Origin: Dugong dugon
Taxonomy: Eukaryota > Chordata > Mammalia > Sirenia > Dugongidae
Reading direction: 5' to 3'
Length of the DNA: 64,000 nt
Assembly: GCA_030035585.1 (NCBI GenBank)
Contig: CM057476.1
Span: 2,410,501-2,474,500, forward strand
This document shows, one piece after another, positions 1 to 11,078 of this stretch (the stretch's first letter is position 1; every line of letters starts with the position of its first letter). The notes under the pieces are model-generated. The model was given only the letters and a program-made list of their open reading frames with translations, ran no database searches and was not told the DNA's origin. The position numbers were made by a program, and so were the translations under genes.

Positions 1-223
1 TGCCCGCTCGGCAGCTTTGAGGTGAGTTGCCCGGCACAGGGAAGCGTCCGTCAGCGGTTTTCAAAGCCAGGTCCCTGGGCCGACGGCATCAGCATCGCTT
101 CTTAGAATGCTGATTCTTGGGCGCCCGCCCCAGACCTGCGGACTCAGGACCTCTGTGCTGGGCCCAGCCGCAGCGAGCCCTCCAGGTGGTTCTGATGCAG
201 CCACTGCACTCAGGAGGGAGCTG

Positions 224-426
224 AAAAACCACACCCACTGCCATCCAGTCGATTCTGACTCATTGCGACTCTTAGGACAGAGTAGAACTGCCCCACAGGG
301 TTTCCAAGGCTGTGATTGTTACGGAAGCAGATCGCCAGGTCTCTCTCCCAAGGAGCGGCTGGTGGGTTCGAATCGTCAACCTTTCAGTTGGCAGCGGAGC
401 ACTTAACACTGTGCCACCAGGGCTCC
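224..426 (-). repeat. AfroSINE (tRNA-derived SINE, long form)
   Basis: Read on the minus strand, it starts GGAGCCCTGGTGGC, carries a tRNA-like B box (GGTTCGAACCC-like) and ends in the RTE-like tail AGTCAGAATCGACTGGATGG. It includes the roughly 40-base middle piece that short-form copies lack. Confidence 0.85.
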
Positions 427-680
427 TTCAGGCATGGGAAGAGAGTTTTGTTTGTGTTTGCTCCTTCACAATCCCAAACCCTGCGGCTGGAACTCAGACC
501 CCCCACCCTCACCTGCAGTTACCAGGCAAGGCAGCTGTGGACTTTGTGTGCTCAGGCTCAAGTGAAGGCACGGTGGGTGAGGAGAGGGCCACATCTGCTC
601 ACCGAGTTGTCTGGTAGGCTGGCTCATCACACTAAAAACACATCCTTCTTCCTGCAAAGCACAAAGCTCTTCTACACACG

Positions 681-880
681 TTGTTGTTGTTAAGTGCCAT
701 CGAGTCGGTTCCAACTCACAGCGATCCTATGTACAACAGAACGACACACTGCCGGGTCCTGCGCCATCCTCACAATCCTTGTTATGCTTGAGCCCATTGT
801 TGCAGCCACTGTGTCGGTCCATCTCGTTGAGAGTCTTCCTCTTTTTCACTGACTGTCCACTAAGCGTGATATCTTTCTCC
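681..880 (-). repeat. RTE (BovB-like) LINE 3' end
   Basis: It begins with (TTG)n and carries, in reverse, the RTE 3' terminal segment: the sequence around CATCGAGTCGG, GTACAACAGAACG, and CCATCTCGTTGAGAGTC followed by the ORF-end region. The full-length element is heavily 5' truncated. Confidence 0.75.
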
Positions 881-1022
881 ACACACATTATTTCAAGTAA
901 TCTTGCAATTTTTTATTTCAGTTAAAAAAAAAATTCTAGGAGAAGAGGTACCTACATTTAAGCAAAAAAAAAAAAAATCTGCAAATGCATTTATGTAGGT
1001 ATGTTTATGGTGATTTGCTAGA
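881..1022. other. A-rich, unclassified
   Basis: The stretch contains two A runs (927-937 and 965-977) and no recognised element. Confidence 0.5.
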
Positions 1023-1193
1023 ACAGTGGTTCCCAAACTTGAGCATATATCAGAACCTCTTGGGGGCTTTTTAAAATGCAGGTTGTGGGGCCCATTTCTA
1101 GAGTGTCAAGTTCAGCAGGTATGGGGTGGGGCCTGGGAATTTGCATTCTAATGAGTTTCCAGGTGATGCTGATGCTGCTGGTGCAGGAACCAC
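1023..1193 (-). mobile_element. MER5A-like hAT (Charlie) DNA transposon relic
   Basis: It starts CAGTGGTTCCCAAACTTGAG and contains GGGGTGGGGCCTGGGAATTT and CCAGGTGATGCTGATGCTGC, the reverse complement of the MER5A pattern. It is non-autonomous and ancient. Confidence 0.8.
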
Positions 1194-1462
1194 AGAGGGA
1201 GAATGTCTTTGCTACAGCGCAGCATGTAGCAACATCTGTGCAAATGTTGGGATTTGGTTCCCCTGCGAGTGACAGAAATGGCAGAAGAATAGTGTCTGAA
1301 ACAAAACTGACCATCATTCTCTCTTGCGTTCACATCCCAGCTAACAGGACGGTATCATGGTCTCTGGGGCCAGCCCTTCTCCCCTGTTGCTCTTCTGCCC
1401 TCAACACGTGGCTTCCTCCTCCTGGCAGAGACGCCTGGGCTAGTGCCAGCCATCACCTCTGC

Positions 1463-1800
1463 TCCCGGTTGTCATTAGTCATTGCAGAGTTGGCACCGAC
1501 TCATGGCGACCTTGCGTCCAGTGAAACCGTGAGAGCTGGAACTCGACAGGACTGCCTTGCTTTTCCTCGTCTTGCAAGTTTTCCATCTTTTACAGGGTGG
1601 AGTCTTACCACTTTTCTATCGCTTGTTTTAGTGGAAAATATTTGCGTTTTCCTTCTCTGACAGGTTTCCACCTTACACAGATTCCAGCTTTTGCAGGTTT
1701 CACTGTATACCAGGATACAGCGTTGCCCATCGTGCACCATCTTCCTGATCGTGGGTGTGCTCAAGTCCATTGTTGTGGCTGTTGTGTCAGGTTACCAAAC
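1463..1800 (-). repeat. Diverged RTE/SINE 3' end split by a degenerate short tandem repeat
   Basis: The flanks 1463-1530 and about 1718-1800 match the RTE 3' segment (GTCATTAGTCATTGCAGAGT side; CTCAAGTCCATTGTTGTGGC side). The middle, about 1535-1717, is not RTE. It contains loosely repeated units of about 17 bases ending in CAG or CAGG (for example GTTTCCACCTTACACAG, ATTCCAGCTTTTGCAG, GTTTCACTGTATACCAG). Confidence 0.5.
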
Positions 1801-2104
1801 TCCTAGCCAGCAGAAAAGAACAAACGGAAGGAGCAGGGTACATCCACACCTTTTAAGCACTTCCTAGAAAGTATGTGCACCATTTTGCTTCCATTTCATT
1901 GACTGTTCTGTGCAATATAGCTACTAGCACCCACTCATGTAGCTTCAAAGTAGAAAAACAAAAATTGACAGATCAGAAGAGAAAAAGAGATTCTGTAAAG
2001 AATCCTGATCAAAAGGGGGAAAATGCAGAACAGAATTTAAAATTATCATGGAATCTTGAATTTCTGGAGTCAGGGAGGCTGGATGAACAGCTGCAACTAT
2101 TGCC

Positions 2105-2460
2105 CTGAGATAATCTTTAAATCTTAAACCAAAAATGTCCTCTGACATCTTCTTAAAACCAAACAACAGTTTAGCTTAAAAAGTAAAGAATACCTGCCTT
2201 GAGCATTGTGCTTTTTTAAGAACTATCTATATGGCATCAAACTGACAACAGCAGCTAGAAAGATTAGATAGGAAACTTAGGAGGCAGCGATTTTGTATTA
2301 ATGGGGGAGAAACAATTCGGAAGAGGAGGGTGAGAATGGTCACACAACTCAAAGGATGTCATCGGTGTCACTGAATTGTACACGGAGAAACTGTTGAATT
2401 GGTGTATGTTCTTCTGCGTATATTCTCAATAACATCAAAAATAAGTTATTTTAAAAAAGG
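2105..2460 (+). repeat. L1 3' UTR fragment (same subfamily as 32318-32664)
   Basis: It matches base for base over long runs the copy near 32.3-32.66 kb (AAACTGTTGAATTGGTGTA, TTGAGCATTGTGCT, TTAATGGGGGAG) and ends in an A-rich tail. Its position as an L1 3' end is inferred from the tail and the family layout. Confidence 0.65.
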
Positions 2461-2544
2461 GAAAGAGATACATCCAGAATCAAAGTGGGAAAATTTAACA
2501 CACGCCTCTCAGTAACTAATGGATTAAGCAGGCAAAATTTCCAT

Positions 2545-4385
2545 TAGGGTACAAAATGTTTGAACAACACAACTATCAAACAACTGCAAGAAGAAGAAAA
2601 TTCTTCTTTTCAAGTGTATATGGAACATTAATCAAAATTGACCATATCCTGGGCTATAAAGCAAGTCTGAACACATTCCGAATGATTGAAATCGTATATA
2701 CTTTCTCAGCCACAGTTGATTTAAACAAGGATTCAGTGCAAACTAGGAAATGCCCAAATATTTGGGGCTTGAGAAAGACAGGTCTAAGTAGACCATGGGT
2801 GACAGAGATAATCACAATGAAAATCAGGAGATATTTTGACCTCAGTGAAGCTATGACATCAGAATGTGTGGGTTGCAGCCAAAGCAATGCATATATTAGA
2901 AAAGAAGGCTGCCTGAAAATTAAAGTTTCAGCTACCATCTCAAGAACTTAGAAAAATAGCAGCTAACACACCCAGAGAAAGTTGAAGAAAGAATACAATA
3001 TTTATGATAGCTAAAATTAATGACATACAGAAGTACACTAGAGGAGACTGGTTATTTGAAAAAACATAAAATAAGAAACCCCTAGCAAGACTGATGAATA
3101 AAAAAACAGAGAAGACAAAATGGCCAATTACCAATAAACAGATTCCATAGACATTAAAAAGGAGAAAAGGATGTTACAAATATATTGTGAAGAGTAATTT
3201 TGAAAATGCAGATAAAAATAGGCATTTTTTTAGAAAAGCACAGTTTATGAAAATCGACGCAAGCAGGAATAGAAAATTTGAATATATCTTTATATGTCCA
3301 AAAAACGAAAACCAAACCTGTTGCCATCGAGTCAGTTTCAACTCATAGTGACCCTATAGGACAGAGTAGAACTGCCCCATTGGGTTTCTAAGGAGTGGCT
3401 GGTGGATTTGAACTGCCAACCTTTTGGTTAGCAGTGGGGCTCTTAACCAGGGTACCGTCTTTATGTGCTAAAGAAATTTAATTCATAATTAATGCATTCC
3501 CGTCCAAAAAAGAAAAAAACAAAACAAAAACCTCCACTTGTAGGCTCAACAGGTGAGTTCTTTCAAATAACTCAAGGAAGAAAGATAACATGCAGCAATG
3601 GGTAACTGAAACACAGTGAAATCCCAACAAAATTTGGGGCAGTTTTTGTGGGATTGATAAACTGGCTTTAAACTTTTTATGGAACTACAAAAGACCAAGA
3701 ATAAGAGAGAACAAAGCTAGAGCACTGATCCAGTACTTAAAAAGACATTATAAACTTTAGTGATTATGGTCTAGGATATGGACCGCTGTGTGATAGATCG
3801 ATCATATACCCCCAGACAGAGGTGACACTGCAGAAAAGTGAAGAACGAGTGGTACTTTCAGTAAAACGTGCTGGGTCAATTGAATATCTAAATAGAAGAA
3901 GGTGAACTTTGGTGGCTGCGGTGTATTATGCATGCAAACTAATTTGAGATGGATCATAGAACTAAAGGTGAAAAGTTAATCGATAAAACTAGAAAGTATT
4001 ATACAGAATAGATTCAAAACCTTAAAATAAGCACAGACTTCTTAAATGGGATACAAGAGTCACTAACCATAAAGGAAAAGATTAATAAATTGAATTACAA
4101 TAAAAGTAGGAATTTCTGTTTATCAAAAGACTACCAAGAGGCTGAAAAAGCACTTCATGGAGAGGGAGAGGATATTTTTAAGATGTATAACCAACGAAGG
4201 ACCTTGTACTTTGAATTTATGTAAATAAATTCTACAAGTCAATAAGATAGAACTAGAAAACCCAATAGAAAATGTGCAGAATACTGGAAGAGGCACCTGA
4301 CAGAGAAGATCACTAATGTCCAGTAAGCCATTTGAAAAGTGGCTCAATATTATCAGTCATCCGGGAAATGTAAATCAAAACAAGC
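2545..4385 (+). repeat. Ancient L1 (L1M-type) ORF2 fragment, interrupted
   Basis: The plus-strand translation resembles the L1 endonuclease region near 2590-2680 (FFFSSVYGTLIKIDHILGYK) and then later ORF2 parts with many stops. The 3' portion near 4290-4380 resembles the L1 segment around GAAATGTAAATCAAAAC. An AfroSINE is inserted at about 3301. Confidence 0.7.
3301..3457 (-). repeat. AfroSINE, short form, inside L1M
   Basis: It has the tail CCATCGAGTCAGTTTCAACT and the head GGTTAGCAGTGGGGCTCTTAACC. The flanks TCTTTATATGT and TCTTTATGTGC are a plausible diverged target-site duplication. Confidence 0.8.
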
Positions 4386-5057
4386 AGCTGGCAGTTGGGG
4401 TTGCTAAGAGGAGAAAGTTCGTTCATCATTCTGTAGCCTGTAGAATAGTGTCTGGCACCACGTAAGTGCAATTATCCAATAAACAGTTTGGCAGGAAAAA
4501 TGAAACAAACTCACTTACCTCCCATTCAGAGCGGACTCTGCTGTGTACCCAAGGAGAAAAACGGAATCAGAATATTGCCTTGGGGTGAACAGTGGGGACT
4601 TCCTAGAACTGGAGGTCTAAAATGCAATGCTGCAGAGCAGATGGAGACTTCCTTCCGAGGACAGGATGTTATAGCTTGGAGAGCTTCCGATAAAGCAGAC
4701 AAAACGAGATGCTGTAGACACACTGAGGGCACACAGTTACCAAATGGCTGCCATTTTTGCACACAACCAACCTGATCCCATCCACTGTAGAACACCCATC
4801 AGTATTTCTGGCCTGTGGATTACAGCTTCGTGTGCTTTCTAGCCTTTTTTTTTTTTTTTCTTTTCCTGTTCTAGCCTACTCTATTCTTTTATTTTTTTCC
4901 TTTCCTTTCCTTTCCTTCTGTCCCCCTTTCTTTTCCTTTCCTCCCTTTCTTGTTGTTTCATGGGGATTTTTGTGTGAGAGAATATGTAAATACGTGGTCC
5001 TGGTTTTGCCATCTTTAACCATCCAGTTTGTAAGTTTTGCTGTTGTTTTCACCTTTC
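4386..5057. other. Mostly unclassified; MIR-like tail and a pyrimidine tract
   Basis: Positions 4437-4486 (GTGTCTGGCACC, AATAAACAG) resemble the 3' tail of a MIR element. Positions 4843-4955 are a T/C-rich simple-sequence tract (TTTTCC-like). Nothing else was recognised. Confidence 0.45.
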
Positions 5058-5158
5058 TGCAAACATAGCAATGATTCTGAGGATGGCTCAGGACCGGACA
5101 GTGTTTTGTTGTGTTGTCTGTGGGGTCCCTATGAGTTGGAACCCAATAACAACAAGCT
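5058..5158 (+). repeat. RTE 3' end
   Basis: ATAGCAATGATTCTGAGGATGG leads to GGGGTCCCTATGAGTTGGAACC and an AATAACAACAA tail, the plus-strand RTE terminus. It is strongly 5' truncated. Confidence 0.75.
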
Positions 5159-5894
5159 GTTGTCATTTAATGTAACATGTCTTTGGTTTATTTCTCAATT
5201 TCGATGTCTTCTCTGGAATTCAGTGAAATGTTTCTTCCTCCTAGGAATGGTTTTTATTTATTTATTTCATGTTTGTTAATGATGCTTCTTTTCCATTTTT
5301 CCGATATGTTTCTCAGGAACCCTACGATCTTTCTAGAGAACATCTGGTGTGCGTCTCACATGGTTTCATTCTGTCAGCGATCATTGCCTCTTTGTCTCTC
5401 TATGTTGAGCTTCAGAGAAAGCTTTAAAAACTCGCCTTCTCGTATGACAAATTCATTTTTCAGCATTTTCAAATCTGCTTTATTGCTTCTGAAAACATTT
5501 TAAATTCTTACCATTAATACTTCCAGATCCTCTTCCATCTTCCCCTCCTTTCTTACAAAATAACAAAGGGTCCGTATTTTCATGAATATTGCAGAGAACT
5601 CACAACTGATTCCGTGTAAAATGTACTTCATATCCTCTGGTAAATATTCTTTGACGCTGTGCTGATCCAGCCTTTTGAATGTCTTCTTCAATTTCCTTCT
5701 TTTAAGTTGCGTCTTTATTTATAGGTCTTATTCTCTCTTTTTCTGTTTGCTCACCTTTTCTGTTTTCCTTAGATGAGGAGTGATGTCTCTCACTTTTATC
5801 TTCCCCTGCATGGTGTACTGAGTTCTCCTTGTCCCCATTTAGTTTCCACTTGATCTTGTAAGAGTTCCACCTCAGAAGTTAACCAGGGAGAGTG
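5159..5894. other. Unclassified T-rich sequence
   Basis: I see no confident repeat or gene. Short ORFs on both strands (61-108 codons) are low-complexity and show no recognisable domain. Confidence 0.5.
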
Positions 5895-7003
5895 ATTGAT
5901 TACATTAACATAGTCGGTGCTTGGTTAACAAACACCACACGTGGACGGCTTTAACAAACTGAGACTTATTCTCTCACAGTCGAGGAGGCTAGAAGTCCAA
6001 ATCCCGGGCGCCAGCTCTGGTGGGGGGGGGGGGGCTTCTCTCTCTGTCAGCTCTGGGGGAAGGCCCTTGTCATCAGTCTCGCCTGGTCTAGGAGCTTCTC
6101 AGCACAGGGACCCTGGGTCCAAAGGACATGATCCTCTCCTGGCTCTTCTTTGTTGGCGGTGGGAAGTCCCTCTCCTCTTTGCTCGCTCCTCTGTTTTATA
6201 TCTCAAAAAAGATTGACTCAAGATATAACCTAAGAGCAAGGGAGAATGAAGAAAACAAGACACAGGGAAAGATTAGTCCAAAGGACTAATGGACTGCAAC
6301 TACCACGGCTTCCACTAGACTGAGTCCGGTACAGCTAGATGGTGCCCGGCTACCACCACTGACTGCTCTGCCCTGATCACAACAGAGGGTCCCAGTCAGA
6401 GCTGGAGAAAAATGTAGAACAAAATTCTAACTCACAAAAAAAGAACAGACTTACTGGCCTGACAGAGACTGGAGAAAACCCGAGAGTATGGCCCCCAGAC
6501 AACCTGATAGCTCAGTAATGAAGTCACTCCTGAGGTTTACCCTTCAGCCAAAGATTAGACAGGCCCATAAAACAAAGTGAGACTAATGGGGCAAAACAGT
6601 TCAGGGACAAGGACTAGAAGGCAAGAGGGGACAGGAGAGCTGGTAATAGGGAACCCAAGGTCGAGAAGGGACAGTGTTGACATTTCGTGGGGTTGTTAAA
6701 TAATGTCATAAAACAATATGTGTACTAACTGTGTAATGAGAAACTATTTGTTCTGTGAACCTGCATCTAAAGTACAATTAAAAAAAAAAAGAAGATACAA
6801 CCTAATCCTGTAGATTGAGTCCTGCCTCATTAACATAACTGCCTCTAATCCTGACTCACTAACATCCTATAGGCAGGATTTATATAATACATAGGAAAAT
6901 CACATCTGATGACAAAATGGTGGACAATCACACAATACTTGGACCAGCCAAGTTGACACATATTTTAGGGGGACACAATTCAATCCATAACACCGTGAAT
7001 CCC
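5895..7003 (-). mobile_element. MaLR-type LTR, split by an L1 3' end
   Basis: Read in reverse this is a MLT1/MST-like ERVL-MaLR LTR. The plus-strand order is GTTAACAAACACCAC, TTATTCTCTCACAGT, GGCTAGAAGTCCAAAT and finally GGGGGACACAATTCAATCCATAACA. The same subfamily is at 52981-53497, which lacks the L1. A 12-base G run lies near 6023. Confidence 0.75.
6232..6791 (+). repeat. 5'-truncated L1 3' end with target-site duplication
   Basis: A 560-base L1 3' end with an A-rich tail (about 6779-6791) is flanked by AAGATATAACCT (6220-6231) and AAGATACAACCT (6792-6803). The host LTR resumes exactly at the duplication. The same L1 subfamily lies inverted at 7468-7926. Confidence 0.88.
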
Positions 7004-7200
7004 TGGATTGTACAGAAGGTTAATGAGCTCAGCTACTAACTGAAAGGTTGGAGGTTCAAGTCCACCCAGACGTGCCTTGGAGCAAAGGCCTGGCCATCTA
7101 CTTCCAGAAAATCAGCCATGGAAAACTCTATGGAACAGAATTCTACTCTGACACCCATGGGGTCGCTGTTAGTTGTTATCGACTCTACTGTGATTGGTTG
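7004..7200 (+). repeat. AfroSINE-B type (second SINE subfamily)
   Basis: The head GAATCCCTGGATTGTACAG, the B-box-like GGAGGTTCAAGTCCACCCAG, the body CATCTACTTCCAGAAAATCAG and the tail GGGGTCGCTGTTAGTTGTTA match the other copies of this subfamily in the window (for example 9688, 21398, 33321). Confidence 0.8.
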
Positions 7201-7467
7201 GATAGGGAACGTGAGGATACACTGGGAAACTGCCATTCCCACAGGGGAGACCCATTGCTACAAAGCTTCTCTGAGTTTCAGGGAGCTGCTACACTAGGGC
7301 GGTTTCCTGCCAATGGTTTTGGGTTTGGCCTGACTCCTTCCAGGAGCCCAGTGTGGCCATGCAGTCCTCCTGCCCTCTTCGTCTGCCTCTGTTAGGAAGG
7401 ACCCCCAAGAGCAAGCCCCCCGAGTCTGTGGGGCTCTCTGTGTGGTGCCACCAACTATGCCCTTGGG

Positions 7468-7926
7468 TTTCTTTTCTTTTTTTCTTTTTATTTTTATTGT
7501 ACTTTAGGTGAAGGTTTACAGAACAAACTAGCTTCTCATTAAACACATACTGTTTTATGACATTGGTTAACAACCCCATGACATGTCAACACTCTCCCCT
7601 CTCGACCTTGGGTTCCCCATTACCAGCTTTCCTGTCCCTTCCTGCCTTCTGGTCCCTGCCCCTGGGCTGGTGTGCCCCTTTCGTCTCATTTTGTTTTGTG
7701 GGCCTGTCTAGTCTTTGGCTGAAGGGTGAACCTCGGGAGTGAATTCATTACTGAGTAAAAGGGTGTCTGGGGGCCATACTCTCAGGGTTTCTCCAGTCTC
7801 TGTCAGGCCAGTAAGTCTGGTCTTTTTTTGTGAGTTAGAATTTTGTTCTACATTTTTCTCCAGCTCTGCCCATGACCCTCTATTGTGATCCCTGTCCTTT
7901 GAGTTTCTTGATTCAGCTGATGGCAC
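7468..7926 (-). repeat. L1 3' end, inverted relative to 6232-6791
   Basis: It starts with a T-rich run and continues through AGGTTTACAGAACAAACTAG, CTCGACCTTGGGTTCCCCAT and TCTCCAGTCTCTGTCAGGCC. These are the reverse complement of the L1 3' end at 6.3-6.8 kb. Confidence 0.85.
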
Positions 7927-7941
7927 AGGTAGTTGGCTCCT

Positions 7942-8158
7942 AAAAAAACCAAAAAAACAAAAAACAGTTACCCTCAGGTGGATTCTGACTCACAGCAACC
8001 CCACAGGTGTCAAAGTAGAACTGTGCTCCATGGGGTTTTCAATGCCTGATTTTTCAGATGCAGATCACCAGGCCTTTCTTCTGAGGCACCTCTGGGTGAG
8101 TGCAAACCACCAAGCTTGCGGTTAGCAGCTGAGTGCTAACCATTTATCCCAGCATGCG
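7942..8158 (-). repeat. AfroSINE-B type
   Basis: An AC/A-rich lead is followed by CAGGTGGATTCTGACTCACA, CAGATCACCAGGCCTTTCTT and a degraded tRNA-like head (GCGGTTAGCAGCTGAGTGC). Confidence 0.75.
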
Positions 8159-8382
8159 CTCTGGATTGTCTTGGTGATATGAGACTAAAGAAGACAAGAG
8201 CCCCCGTACGGTGAGATTCCAGAAAGAAGCACACCGGTTACACAGTGTCCGCTGGCTGGCAGCAGCGCCTCTTGACACAGCTCAGAAAAACTGCCTGGAG
8301 CTGTCATCACACCAGCATTCCATTCTTTCTGGGAACCGCCCAAGCCAAGTGACCACGTCACAGACTGTTAAACGCTAGTAAA
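8159..8382. other. Unclassified
   Basis: No recognised element. Confidence 0.4.
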
Positions 8383-8552
8383 GAAATCAAAAACCAAGCC
8401 CATTGCTGTCGCGCCAATTCCGACTCACAGCGACCCTCTAGGACAGAGTAGAACTGCCCCATAGGGTTTCCAAGGAGCAGCTGCTGGATTCGAATTGCTG
8501 GCCTTTTGGTGAGCAGCCAGGCTCTTAACCACTGTGCCACCAGGGCTCCTAA
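8383..8552 (-). repeat. AfroSINE, short form
   Basis: It contains AATTCCGACTCACAGCGACC, GGGTTTCCAAGGAGCAGCTG, and the head CTTAACCACTGTGCCACCAG ending in GGGCTCC. Confidence 0.85.
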
Positions 8553-9402
8553 ACACTAATAGTGGACACCAAGTCTCTACCAACGTTCCTGTTGAACGTC
8601 TGAGGAGATAAAACTTAGTAGTGCAACTGATTACACCTCCCAAAGGCAGCAGCGTGGCCTCTGACAGTGCTCAGGAGAGCGGTAATGGGTCGCCGTGAGC
8701 ATCATCCCAGGGAGGCAGTTTCTAAGCTTACTCCACAGATGGCCTGTTAGTCTCTTTGCCTGGTATCTGACCTAAATGTTTATTGCTGAAAAAATGCTCC
8801 AAGCTGAACTAAAGCAAGGGTTACCTCTTTTTAATTTTTTTTTTTTACAAACTACAAAAATAATGTCAGTTATATTCCACAATACACAAAACAAACTAAG
8901 AAATAAAAGGCATTCTCCTCTGTCTAACCCAAAATAGGGGTGGTGGCTATTGCAACCTAAGACCACAAGGTCCACAGAAAAATGAGCAAGGTATCACACA
9001 ACAGAGCAGCTGTCCTCAGTAAATCTCAGGGAGTAACTCATTAAGAAAAAAAAAATACATTTGATGTAGGGGAAAACGGCATATTCCCATCTTTAAGCAC
9101 CTTGGTGACCTCAGAGAGATTTTATACTAATTTTAACATCTTAAAAAGGTTTTTTTCTTTTTGGTTTTGTTTTCCTAAATAATACTTTTAAGAAATCTAC
9201 AGAAGATAGCAATTTGAGCACAGGCCTCTAATTTTTCCCTCGAGTAGATCCAACAGCAGTAACTAAGGAAATGTGGTAATAGGTAAAAAAAAAATCTGCA
9301 CCTGAGGTGGAGATTAGGCACAACCTCCATGCTATGGCCTATGGGCATTCCTAGAAATCACACAGGACTCAGAGGCCTCGTGCAGAACGTACAGCCTGGT
9401 GA
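8553..9402. other. Unclassified, with A/T runs
   Basis: It contains poly(T) near 8825-8847 and poly(A) near 9044-9053. No gene or confident repeat was recognised. Confidence 0.45.
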
Positions 9403-9550
9403 GAGTTGCCAGATAAAATACAGGACCCCCAGTTACATTTGAATTTCAAATAAACACAAATATTGTATGAGGCATGCTTATACTGAAATATCATTCATGG
9501 TTTATCTGGGAGTCCTGTATTTATTTTTGTTTGCTGAATTTGGCAGCCTT
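9403..9550. mobile_element. Palindromic MITE-like DNA transposon relic
   Basis: The left end (AGTTGCCAGATAAAATACAG) and the right end (CCTGTATTTA... TTTGGCAGCC) are imperfect inverted repeats. The arms ATTTGAATTTCAAATAAAC and GTTTATCTGGGAGTCC also pair. The pattern is a common old mammalian palindromic element. I do not name its family. Confidence 0.65.
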
Positions 9551-9687
9551 GAGGATGGTGTCCTAGAAATAAAATGGTACTCATCCTAGTTTACATACCT
9601 CCATATTCACAGAAAGGCAAGAGTGAGGGTGGGCTGTGGACCACATGGGTGCTACCTCACTTCGGGAATATCTGTACTATTGTGAGC
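9551..9687. other. Unclassified
   Basis: No recognised element. Confidence 0.4.
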
Positions 9688-9890
9688 CGACGAGTCCCTG
9701 GGTAGTGTAAACAGTTCACATGCTAACTGAAAGGTTGGAGGTTCAAGTCCACCCAGAGGTGCCTCAGAAGAAAGGCCTGGTGATGTACTTCGGAAAATCA
9801 GCAATTGAAAACTCGGTGGAGCCAAGTTCTGTCTGACACCTGTAGGGTCACCATGAGTCAGAGCTGATTTGAGGGCAGCCGGTTTGGTGC
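9688..9890 (+). repeat. AfroSINE-B type
   Basis: GAGTCCCTGGGTAGTGTAAA head, AGGTTGGAGGTTCAAGTCCA B-box area, and TAGGGTCACCATGAGTCAGA tail. Confidence 0.85.
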
Positions 9891-9999
9891 TGTGGTACTG
9901 GGATGCTAGGGTGGCGAGTCCGAAACTGTGATGGTAGGGAGAGGGCAGCATGGACAATCGCTATGTAAAAATACAACCTGCCACTTATAGTATTAAAAG

Positions 10000-10375
10000 C
10001 ATAGTTCATTCGTTCGTTCATCCACTTATCAAACGTTTACTGAGCACCTTTTGTTTGCCAGGTGTTCTCCGACCGACCGTGGACACAGTGGAGAAAAAGA
10101 CTAACGTGTTAACCTCGCTCACTGGCATGTAACCCACAGTAGCGTCTGGGGAACCCCAGCAAAGCATGAAGTCCTGTGGGGGGGGCAGAGGAGGTGCTGT
10201 GGAAGGGCAGAGAAGGGACACCTAACCCAGACTCAGGCTGTGGATGAAAGCTTTCCAGAGAAATCACTTTTATGGTGCCACCTGAAAGATGACAAGGACA
10301 TACTAAGCACTGGGCAGGTGTGTGGGGATACAGAGAGAAGGGACAGAGCATCGCCTTCATGCAGCTCAAAGCATT
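10000..10375 (+). repeat. Possible L2/MIR-class relic
   Basis: TTCATTCGTTCGTTCATCCA with TTACTGAGCACCTTTTGTTT (10005-10070), and GGGGATACAGAGAGAAGGGA with CTTCATGCAGCTCAAAGC near 10318-10375, resemble the 3' region of old L2-type repeats. The middle is not recognisable. Confidence 0.4.
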
Positions 10376-10456
10376 AGCCAGAAAATGCTGTGATTGAACT
10401 GCCTACACTTTCTGCTCTTTAGCTAAAACTCTCACGTGGAAATAATATGTTTACTT

Positions 10457-10668
10457 AAAAAAAAAAAAAATCTCGCTGCCATCGAGTCGATTCCGACTCA
10501 TAGTGACCCTGTAGGACAGAATAGAACTGCCACATAGGGTTTCCAAGGCTGTAACCTTCATGGAAGCAGACTGCCACATCTTTCCCCCTTGGAGCAGCTG
10601 GTGAGTTCGAACCGCCCACCTTTTGGTTCACAGCTGAGTGCTTAACCACTGTGCCACCAGGGCTCCTT
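10457..10668 (-). repeat. AfroSINE, long form
   Basis: A poly(A)-rich lead (10457-10470) precedes the copy. It has CTGCCATCGAGTCGATTCCG, the 40-base middle piece GGCTGTAACCTTCATGGAAG, and the head CTTAACCACTGTGCCACCAG. Confidence 0.9.
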
Positions 10669-10879
10669 ATAGAAAGTATAAATCAGGAGTGATTATTCAG
10701 TCTACAGAAAGTTAAAACATAATCATTTTAAGAAATGAAATCTCTTGCTATGTCTATGATAAAACTTTGATTTTAGAAAAAAAAATCTATGTTTATTAGA
10801 TGGAACCGCATGAAATTGCTGTTTGCATGGGTCAGAACTGCTCATGCACCAGCAATTTCAAATGTTTCAGCACAACGCA

Positions 10880-11078
10880 AGCACTGCTTGCCTAACTGTA
10901 GGTGCAGCGGAAACCCAAACACTAGACTCGTGGCAGCCCATGCATCTCAGGGTAAACTGGGACCTTTCGGAAGGAGAGTGCCAGGCCTTTCTTCTAACGC
11001 ACCTCTGCGTGGTTTCGAATCACCAGCCTTTCGGTTAGCAGCTGAGCATATTAACTGTTTGCATCGCCCAGGGACCCC
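10880..11078 (-). repeat. AfroSINE-B type, degraded
   Basis: GCCAGGCCTTTCTTCTAACG, GCGTGGTTTCGAATCACCAG, and TCGGTTAGCAGCTGAG, followed by CGCCCAGGGACCC. The 3' part is strongly diverged. Confidence 0.65.

Noticed and set aside
1076-1660. 194-codon plus ORF
   Set aside because: It runs through a MER5A relic and into the disrupted RTE 3' region, so chance openness is likely.
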